From assembly GCA_947167535.1 (NCBI GenBank), contig CAMVIL010000024.1, positions 1-10,013 on the forward strand: DNA of 10,013 nucleotides. Reading direction: 5' to 3'. Both the position numbers and the translations under genes were made by a program. The notes beneath the pieces are model-generated. The model ran no database searches. It worked only from the letters and a program-made list of their open reading frames with translations, and was not told the DNA's origin. Numbering within the stretch: position 1 is the first letter of the stretch; the number at the start of each line of letters is the position of its first letter. The DNA comes from an uncultured Ruminococcus sp. (GTDB taxonomy: Bacteria > Bacillota > Clostridia > Oscillospirales > Ruminococcaceae). This document shows, piece after piece, positions 1 to 4,575 of this stretch.

Positions 1-2
1 AG

Positions 3-671
3 CGGCTCCGGAGATACTCCAAAGTACCCTTCGACGTGGAGTTCATCGTGATGGACCCCGGCTACAACGAGATCAACCGTAAGCGCATCGAGGACAACGC
101 CGCGAAGCTGGAGATCCCCATAAAGATATTCGAGGTGGGCATCTTCGGCGCGGTAAAGAAGATAGCCGACAACCCCTGCTATATGTGCGCCCGCATGAGG
201 CGGGGGCATCTCTACAAGATGGCGCAGGACTTGGGCTGCAACAAGATAGCGCTGGGTCACCATTTCGACGACGTCATCGAGACGATACTGATGGGAATGC
301 TCTACGGCTCGCAGGTGCAGACGATGATGCCGAAGATACACAGCGAGCATTTCGAGGGCATGGAGCTAATCCGCCCGCTGTATCTGGTGCGTGAGGACGC
401 GGTGAAGCACTGGGCGCGGTACAACGGGCTGGAGTTTATCCGCTGTGCCTGTCTGCTGACGGAGAAGTGTGAGGACGAGGAGTCGGGCTCGAAGCGTGCC
501 GAGATAAAGGCGCTGCTGCGGGAGCTCCGCAAGAAGAGCGACGCCATCGACATGAATATTTTCCGCAGTGTGGAGAACGTGAACCTGCAGACGGTGATAT
601 CCTACCACCGCGGCGAGGAGTACCATCATTTCCTCGACGATTATGACGAGGGCAGGAGCGTCAGAGGATAA
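3..671 (+). CDS. ttcA: TtcA-family tRNA 2-thiocytidine biosynthesis protein, 5'-truncated
   Basis: C-terminal part of a PP-loop ATPase of the TtcA type, which in characterised members uses ATP and a [4Fe-4S] cluster to thiolate C32 of tRNA in the cytoplasm. The frame is open to the window edge, so the SGGxDS ATP-binding loop lies upstream, outside the window. A GTG at 36 is in frame but sits inside the conserved fold (it precedes EFIVMDPGYNE) and is not the true start. Counting from that GTG, the family signature PCYMCARMRRGHLY gives cluster cysteines C48 and C51, LGHHFDDVIET follows at 73-83, and IRPLYLVRED at 112-121. The third cluster cysteine should be C137 or C139 in FIRCACL, where E. 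coli TtcA has PCNLC; a further C145 follows. Stop TAA at 669. It is the only plus-strand gene and converges on the anti-sigma-like gene. The family is clear; the exact tRNA substrate is inferred. Confidence 0.88.
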   Translation, partial: RLRRYSKVPFDVEFIVMDPGYNEINRKRIEDNAAKLEIPIKIFEVGIFGAVKKIADNPCYMCARMRRGHLYKMAQDLGCNKIALGHHFDDVIETILMGMLYGSQVQTMMPKIHSEHFEGMELIRPLYLVREDAVKHWARYNGLEFIRCACLLTEKCEDEESGSKRAEIKALLRELRKKSDAIDMNIFRSVENVNLQTVISYHRGEEYHHFLDDYDEGRSVRG

Positions 672-677
672 CAGCTA

Positions 678-712
678 AAAAGGGACTGTTGCGATTTGCA
701 GCAGCCCCTTTT
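678..712. terminator. Bidirectional intrinsic terminator between convergent genes
   Basis: The arms 678-692 and 698-712 pair over 15 positions with one mismatch (685/705) and one wobble pair, around a five-base loop (GATTT). In the plus direction the stem ends in TTTT and begins 6 bases after the TtcA stop. In the minus direction it ends in TTTTT and lies about 33 bases beyond the stop of the gene at 745-1977. The A-rich and U-rich flanks on both sides make it suitable for both convergent genes. The remaining bases 713-744 show nothing recognisable. Confidence 0.8.
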
Positions 713-744
713 CTGATTCTATGGGAGGTCAAATACGTTAATTC

Positions 745-1977
745 TTAAAGAAAATCTAATCCGGATATCTTCCAGCTTCCGCCGTCGTTTACGATGTACA
801 GCTTGACCTGCGCTGTGCCGTCGGCGGTGGTGTACTCTGCGGTGGCGCAGAAGGACTCTGCCTTGACTTCGGAGATGATGAACTCGGTGTCCGTCCAGTT
901 GTAGCCGCTGTCACGTCTCGCAAAGGTGTCGATGTACATCGCGCCGTCGCGCTCGGTGTAGACGGGTCTGTCGGTGCCGACTACGCTGCCGTAGAAGGCG
1001 TTGATGAAGTCGGTAGTCATGTTGTCGTTCATGTAGCTTTCGATCTCGGAAACGCTGCCGAAGCCAAACTCGGTGATGAGCGCGTAGCCCTCGCCGACGC
1101 TGGGATCGGTGGTCTCTTCATACACCGCGTCGGAACCGCCGGCCAGCCTGTCGATGACGTTCAGCGCTTCCGTCAGCCTCATAGCTTCGGTGTACTGACC
1201 CGTCGCCGTGGGCGCGATGGCCGCCATCAGCTGGTCTATCAGCTCCTGCGGGATGTTGTAGTCGATGAAATTGATGGTCAGCTGCGGCTGGTCGCCTACC
1301 ATCGTGATGAAATACTTTATGTCGTCCGACGTGCTCAGGAACAGCCCCTGATCGTCGCCGCCGCCCTGATTCTCACCGACAACGCAGTCGTCCTTGATCC
1401 TGTCGATCTCACCCAGCGCCGCGTCTATGCGCTCCAGCTGTTCTTCGTCGGTGATCTCGTAGTCAAGGTACTCCTCGTTGTGGGGAGCCGTGCCGCTGAC
1501 GTTGTATCTTCTTACGGAAGACGAACCGTCGTAGGGGTGGTAGTACTCGCCGTCGCTGCCGAGCACCAGTTCATCGCCCGCTCCGCTGCAGCTGCCGCTG
1601 TCGCAGAGGTTGTCGGCGGAGGAAGCCGTCCCGCCGCTCTCCTTGTCGATGCCGAGTTTGCTGTCCTTTCCCAGACCGTTGATGATAAGCGACGCGCCGA
1701 CTGCAAGCACTATGCAGGCAGCTGCCACGTTCATAACAGCGCGGTTTCTATTCTTGAGTTTGGCAGCGTCGGGCGTACCGGAGGCTTGTGTATTTAAAGT
1801 CTCCATCATTATTATCTTTGCGTTTTGCTCCGATACGCCCTTGTCATCTGCCTTTCTCTTGCTGGCGCCAAAAATCCGCTCCTTTTCCTCGTCGGAAAGT
1901 ACGGGGACTTCCGAGAGTTTTTCAATTGTCTTTTCGTCAGCATTTTCAAATGCGTCAAATAATCTGCGATCTGACAT
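745..1977 (-). CDS. Single-pass membrane anti-sigma-like protein, partner of the ECF sigma factor
   Basis: A 410-residue protein of unknown exact family, probably the membrane regulator of the adjacent sigma factor. The first ATG of the frame (2010) overlaps the sigma gene. The ATG at 1977 is preferred because AAAGGAGG lies about 10 bases upstream and the gap to the sigma stop is 16 bp. Residues 1-79 are charged and likely cytoplasmic (LSDEEKERIFGASKRK near 27-42). One hydrophobic helix spans about 80-101. The rest is probably extracytoplasmic: an acidic Ser/Gly linker with CDSGSC at 125-130, a middle segment at 165-260 and a C-terminal domain at about 307-410. That last domain, with MTTDFINAFYG at 320-330 and a closing DGGSWKISGLDFL, looks like an NTF2- or IseA-like beta-rich fold, which is tentative. 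The HxxxCxxC zinc motif of classical anti-sigma factors is absent. Its role is inferred from gene order, topology and probable co-translation; it could also be an envelope effector. Confidence 0.7.
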   Translation of the reverse strand: MSDRRLFDAFENADEKTIEKLSEVPVLSDEEKERIFGASKRKADDKGVSEQNAKIIMMETLNTQASGTPDAAKLKNRNRAVMNVAAACIVLAVGASLIINGLGKDSKLGIDKESGGTASSADNLCDSGSCSGAGDELVLGSDGEYYHPYDGSSSVRRYNVSGTAPHNEEYLDYEITDEEQLERIDAALGEIDRIKDDCVVGENQGGGDDQGLFLSTSDDIKYFITMVGDQPQLTINFIDYNIPQELIDQLMAAIAPTATGQYTEAMRLTEALNVIDRLAGGSDAVYEETTDPSVGEGYALITEFGFGSVSEIESYMNDNMTTDFINAFYGSVVGTDRPVYTERDGAMYIDTFARRDSGYNWTDTEFIISEVKAESFCATAEYTTADGTAQVKLYIVNDGGSWKISGLDFL

Positions 1978-1993
1978 ATTCCTCGTACCTCCT

Positions 1994-2557
1994 TTACAAA
2001 GAAAATTCATTGCGGTCTATGATATTTTTCAGCCGTGACATTGCGCGCCGGCAGCGCACTCTCACGCTTGCGGGATTCATCCCAAGAAGTTTTGCTATCT
2101 CCAGAGAGTTTCTGTTGTAGAAGTATTTCTGAATAACGATAGTCGAATCGGGCTCGCCGAGGGACATCACCTTTTCGAGCAGTTTAGCGCCAAGTGCGGC
2201 GCGGTCGCTGTCCTGAGCGGGTTCGGACTCGTCGGCTATCTCGGGGACGCTCTCGTCGTCGAGGGAGACGGTAGGCGCCTGTTTTGTCAGGATACGGAAA
2301 GTATTGATAGCGCGTCGTTTAGCGACCACGCCGATATACCCGCGCATATCGCCCTCGTACTCATCATCTATCTCACATTTTGTATATATCTCCGCAAAAA
2401 TATCGCTGACACATTCCTCTATATCCTCGCGTGCAGCGCAGCTTCTGAGTTTGCTGGTCACCACCGCGTATACGTAATTGCAATATTCATCGAAGAGAGT
2501 CTTATAAGCCTTATCAGGCGACTGTTTACACAGCGCACTGTAATCGCTAGCGGTCAT
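1994..2557 (-). CDS. ECF-type sigma-70 family RNA polymerase sigma factor
   Basis: A 187-residue group IV (extracytoplasmic function) sigma factor, the usual size for the class, which directs RNA polymerase to a small regulon when released from its partner. Region 2 covers about 14-90: YVYAVVTSKLR, then EDIEECVSDIFAEIYTK at 44-60, which matches the region 2.1-2.2 helix, and YIGVVAKRRAINTFR at 74-88, which matches the DNA-melting and -10-contacting part. A variable acidic linker covers 95-120. Region 4 is about 122-180, with a helix-turn-helix in NSLEIAKLLGMNPASVRVR, near 150-168, to read the -35 element. Region 3 is absent, as expected. Start ATG at 2557 has AGGAGG (2564-2569) six bases upstream. 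It is followed 16 bp later by a membrane protein gene, the common sigma/anti-sigma arrangement. Target promoters cannot be read from the window. Confidence 0.9.
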   Translation of the reverse strand: MTASDYSALCKQSPDKAYKTLFDEYCNYVYAVVTSKLRSCAAREDIEECVSDIFAEIYTKCEIDDEYEGDMRGYIGVVAKRRAINTFRILTKQAPTVSLDDESVPEIADESEPAQDSDRAALGAKLLEKVMSLGEPDSTIVIQKYFYNRNSLEIAKLLGMNPASVRVRCRRAMSRLKNIIDRNEFSL

Positions 2558-2574
2558 ACGGCTCCTCCTGTTTT

Positions 2575-2623
2575 TTTGCGCTGTGCCTCCCGCGCATAGC
2601 GACTACGCGAGGTCCGGCGCAAA
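2575..2623 (-). promoter_or_regulatory. Structured 5' leader next to the sigma factor ribosome binding site
   Basis: On the minus strand a perfect 7-bp outer stem (TTTGCGC / GCGCAAA at 2623-2617 and 2581-2575) encloses a second hairpin with arms 2609-2603 and 2599-2593 (CGCGTAG / CTATGCG, one G-U pair, loop TCG), extended by CCT/AGG across a bulge. The structure ends 5 bases before the AGGAGG of the sigma gene. It is followed by a run of A, not U, on the transcribed strand, so it is not an intrinsic terminator. A role in translation or mRNA stability is inferred only. Confidence 0.45.
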
Positions 2624-2670
2624 GGCAGCGAGCGGGCGGATATTTGCCGTCATCATTTAAGCCCGTCGCT

Positions 2671-2704
2671 GTGAAAGCCAAACCCATGGATTTTTGGCTT
2701 TCAC
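2671..2704. repeat. Perfect 12-bp inverted repeat with 10-base spacer
   Basis: GTGAAAGCCAAA at 2671-2682 is matched exactly by its reverse complement at 2693-2704; the spacer contains the palindrome CCATGG. Neither strand has a U run after the stem, so it is not a convincing terminator. TTTCAC occurs again at 2735-2740, inside a smaller dyad (AAAGTG at 2729-2734, CACTTT at 2738-2743). It lies between the TelA operon and the sigma factor, upstream of the latter. It may be an operator or a second leader hairpin of the sigma transcript. Confidence 0.5.
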
Positions 2705-2772
2705 TATATACATTCAAAAAAAAGACTGAAAGTGTTTCACTTTTGAGCCGATATTCAAAAAGTTTGTATGCT

Positions 2773-2819
2773 TGCACAAATTTGTGCACCGTTTTGGTGT
2801 ACTATTTGTTGTATACACC
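2773..2819. promoter_or_regulatory. Cluster of palindromes, candidate operator upstream of the sigma factor operon
   Basis: A perfect 16-bp palindrome, TGCACAAATTTGTGCA, occupies 2773-2788. It overlaps a second dyad, GTGCACC (2784-2790) against GGTGTAC (2796-2802), with one mismatch, and a third, GGTGTA (2796-2801) against TACACC (2814-2819). The 343-bp gene-free stretch 2558-2900 is AT-rich here and must contain the promoter of the sigma operon. I could not find a convincing -35/-10 pair on the minus strand. Binding of a dimeric regulator is an inference from symmetry. Confidence 0.4.
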
Positions 2820-2828
2820 GACAAATAG

Positions 2829-2870
2829 GAAACATATGACCGTCCATATTTCAGGGCGGTCATTGGTTTC
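2829..2870 (-). terminator. Probable terminator of the YceG-flavodoxin-TelA operon
   Basis: Thirty bases beyond the TelA stop, arms 2870-2854 and 2845-2829 form a long imperfect hairpin: GAAAC/GTTTC outside, a two-base internal loop, then ATGACCG/CGGTCAT, one mismatch and two closing GC pairs, with an 8-base loop. On the minus strand it runs into GTTTCCTATTTGT, a weak, interrupted U-rich tail. The position fits a terminator; the poor U tract lowers the confidence and some read-through towards the sigma genes is possible. Confidence 0.6.
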
Positions 2871-2900
2871 TCTGTCGTGGGTGAGAGCGTGCTTGCGGTC

Positions 2901-4061
2901 TTACTTCTTATCAGGCATAGTAAACTTCTGATTGAACTCACGCTTTATCGCTTCAAGCCTCTGTCTGTCCTCGATGCGCTTCTGACGGTTGTTCAGCTCT
3001 ATCTGCTTAGTCTCCTCAATGCCGTCCATGATGGTGCGCCATGTGGTCTCTAACGTCTCTATCTGGATAGAACTTCCCGACGCCATCTGCGAGGTCAGCT
3101 TCGACTGCTCCACCGTGTTGTGCGCGTTCTTCAGCAGCAGCTCGTTGGTCTTCTCGTCAAGCACTCTCATAGACTCCGCCTGGATCTTCTGACGCTTCAG
3201 CAGTATCGCCTGCGCCAGCGCCTGCTTGAATATCGGCAGGGTGATGATGAACGCCGTGTTTATCTTGCGCAGCAGGTTGTAGTTGGAGAACTCCATGGTT
3301 TTCAGCATCGGTATCGACTGCATCGCCACGTTCTCAGCGGTGCGCAGGTCGTGGACGCGCTGTTCCATCATCATCAGCGACTGGTTGAGGCTCTGTATCT
3401 CGAACTGTATCGAGTTGTCGCCGGTCTCCGCCATGTCGCGGGTGCGCTTGTCGATGTACGCCTGAAGTTCCTGACACGCCTGCTCGCCCGCGAGGATATA
3501 CTTCACCAGCTCGTGGTAGTAGCCCACGTTCGCCTCGAACATGGTGTTGAGCTTGTGGTTGGACTGGCGTATCTCCTGATCGTAGCTTCTCAGCTGCACG
3601 TAGATCTTGTCCACGTCGTCGCCCATAGTGTGGTACTTCGCGAGTATCTTGTCCAGCTGCTGACGGACGTTTCCGAACAGCTTGTCGAAGAGCCCCTTGT
3701 CCTCTTTCAGCTCGTCGATATCGAACTTGGACATGATCGCCGCGAGGTGTACCATAAGCTGATTAGTCTCGTCGATCTCCTGAATGTTGAGGCTGTTGAG
3801 CACGGTATCGGAAGCCTTGGATATCTCGTCCGCAACCTCCTCGCCGAAGGTTACGATGGTGTCCATGTTGTGCACCTCGATGGTGCTGACAAGCTTATCG
3901 ACCTCCTCCGAGCCCACAAGGGCGGTAGTAAGGTTCTCGCGGTCGGTCACGATGTTGTATTCCTCTATATCGATGACCTCGCGCTCCGCCACGGGAGCAG
4001 GCTGTGCAGCAGCGTTCTGCTGTGCCTGCTGATCTGCAAACTTTGTAAAATCAAGTCCCAT
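2901..4061 (-). CDS. TelA/KlaA-family (toxic anion resistance) protein
   Basis: A 386-residue soluble, almost wholly alpha-helical protein of the TelA family, named for tellurite resistance and present as YceH in the Bacillus yceC-yceH stress cluster. Its biochemical activity is not established. Residues 1-35 are a Gln/Ala/Pro-rich flexible tail. The family domain runs from about 45 to 380 and shows the typical signature stretch DKLFGNVRQQLDKILAKYH (126-144), then VDKIYVQLRSYDQEIRQSN, MFEANVGYYHELVKYILAGE (174-193) and the conserved MLKTMEFSNYNLLRKINTAFIITLP region. The C-terminal third is charged coiled coil. No signal peptide or membrane helix is seen. Start ATG at 4061 has AAAGGAGG eight bases upstream, and the flavodoxin stop lies 15 bp before it, so it is the last gene of a three-gene operon. 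TerC, TerD-type and other Ter partners are not in the window. The name does not prove a tellurite phenotype. Confidence 0.92.
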   Translation of the reverse strand: MGLDFTKFADQQAQQNAAAQPAPVAEREVIDIEEYNIVTDRENLTTALVGSEEVDKLVSTIEVHNMDTIVTFGEEVADEISKASDTVLNSLNIQEIDETNQLMVHLAAIMSKFDIDELKEDKGLFDKLFGNVRQQLDKILAKYHTMGDDVDKIYVQLRSYDQEIRQSNHKLNTMFEANVGYYHELVKYILAGEQACQELQAYIDKRTRDMAETGDNSIQFEIQSLNQSLMMMEQRVHDLRTAENVAMQSIPMLKTMEFSNYNLLRKINTAFIITLPIFKQALAQAILLKRQKIQAESMRVLDEKTNELLLKNAHNTVEQSKLTSQMASGSSIQIETLETTWRTIMDGIEETKQIELNNRQKRIEDRQRLEAIKREFNQKFTMPDKK

Positions 4062-4076
4062 TCTTTTGTCCTCCTT

Positions 4077-4565
4077 TTATTTTTTCAGCTTGCCGCAAAA
4101 GAGGTCAAGCCTGTTTTCATTCTCTGCCGAAGGGCTGTCCTTGGGGTCAAAGAATATTTCGTCCGCTTCAAGATCATCTGTTCCGAGCAGTTCTTTAAGT
4201 CTGTTCAGGCACTTATCTCCGCCGCCGCCTGTCTGGCAGACGAATGCGGCAATGCTCTTGCCCTCAAGTCCCTGACGGTTTTCCTCGATGAAGGTGCGTA
4301 TCGGCGGTGTTACTCGCGACGCCCACACCGGAAAACCGAGTATCACGCGGTCATACTTATCCGCATCAAAAACATAAGGCTTCAGTGCGGGTCTTTCGCT
4401 CATCATGGCTGCCTTTCCGCCCCATATGAACTTGGAAGCACCCTTATCGGGGTATGCCTTCTGCGGGTCTATGCGTATAAGATCTGCGCCGATGCGCTCT
4501 GCTATACGGTTTGCGGCAAGCTCTGTGTTGCCGTTCAGGGAATAATATACTATCGCTGTTGTCAT
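4077..4565 (-). CDS. Short-chain flavodoxin-like protein
   Basis: A 162-residue FMN-binding flavodoxin-fold protein, expected to act as a cytoplasmic one- or two-electron carrier or small quinone-type reductase. The phosphate-binding loop is YSLNGNTELAA at 8-18, directly after strand 1 (TTAIVYY). The FMN-stacking loop is GFPVWASRVTPPIRTF at 77-92, with Trp81, and a third FMN-side loop is CQTGGGGDKC at 110-119. Length and pattern fit the flavodoxin family with the SxNGNT loop. The ATG at 4565 is chosen because the protein begins right at strand 1. An in-frame ATG at 4649 would add 28 residues that overlap the upstream gene. The Shine-Dalgarno GAGG is modest, and the upstream stop is only 10 bp away, so translation is probably coupled. 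It sits between YceG-like and TelA genes, an unusual partner for them; its redox client is unknown. Confidence 0.85.
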   Translation of the reverse strand: MTTAIVYYSLNGNTELAANRIAERIGADLIRIDPQKAYPDKGASKFIWGGKAAMMSERPALKPYVFDADKYDRVILGFPVWASRVTPPIRTFIEENRQGLEGKSIAAFVCQTGGGGDKCLNRLKELLGTDDLEADEIFFDPKDSPSAENENRLDLFCGKLKK

Positions 4566-4575
4566 AAGATCATCC

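Noticed and set aside
1978..2010. Upstream ATG adding 11 residues to the anti-sigma-like protein
   Set aside because: It lies inside the sigma factor gene, whereas the downstream ATG at 1977 has a strong AAAGGAGG at a fitting distance.
2729..2745. TGAAAC on the minus strand as the -35 of an ECF autoregulated promoter
   Set aside because: No CGT-type -10 follows at 15-17 bases, and the hexamer is part of the AAAGTG/CACTTT dyad.
2773..2819. Repeated palindromic units considered as a CRISPR array or iteron origin
   Set aside because: The units are overlapping dyads of different sequence, with no regular direct repeat or spacer and no cas or rep gene nearby.
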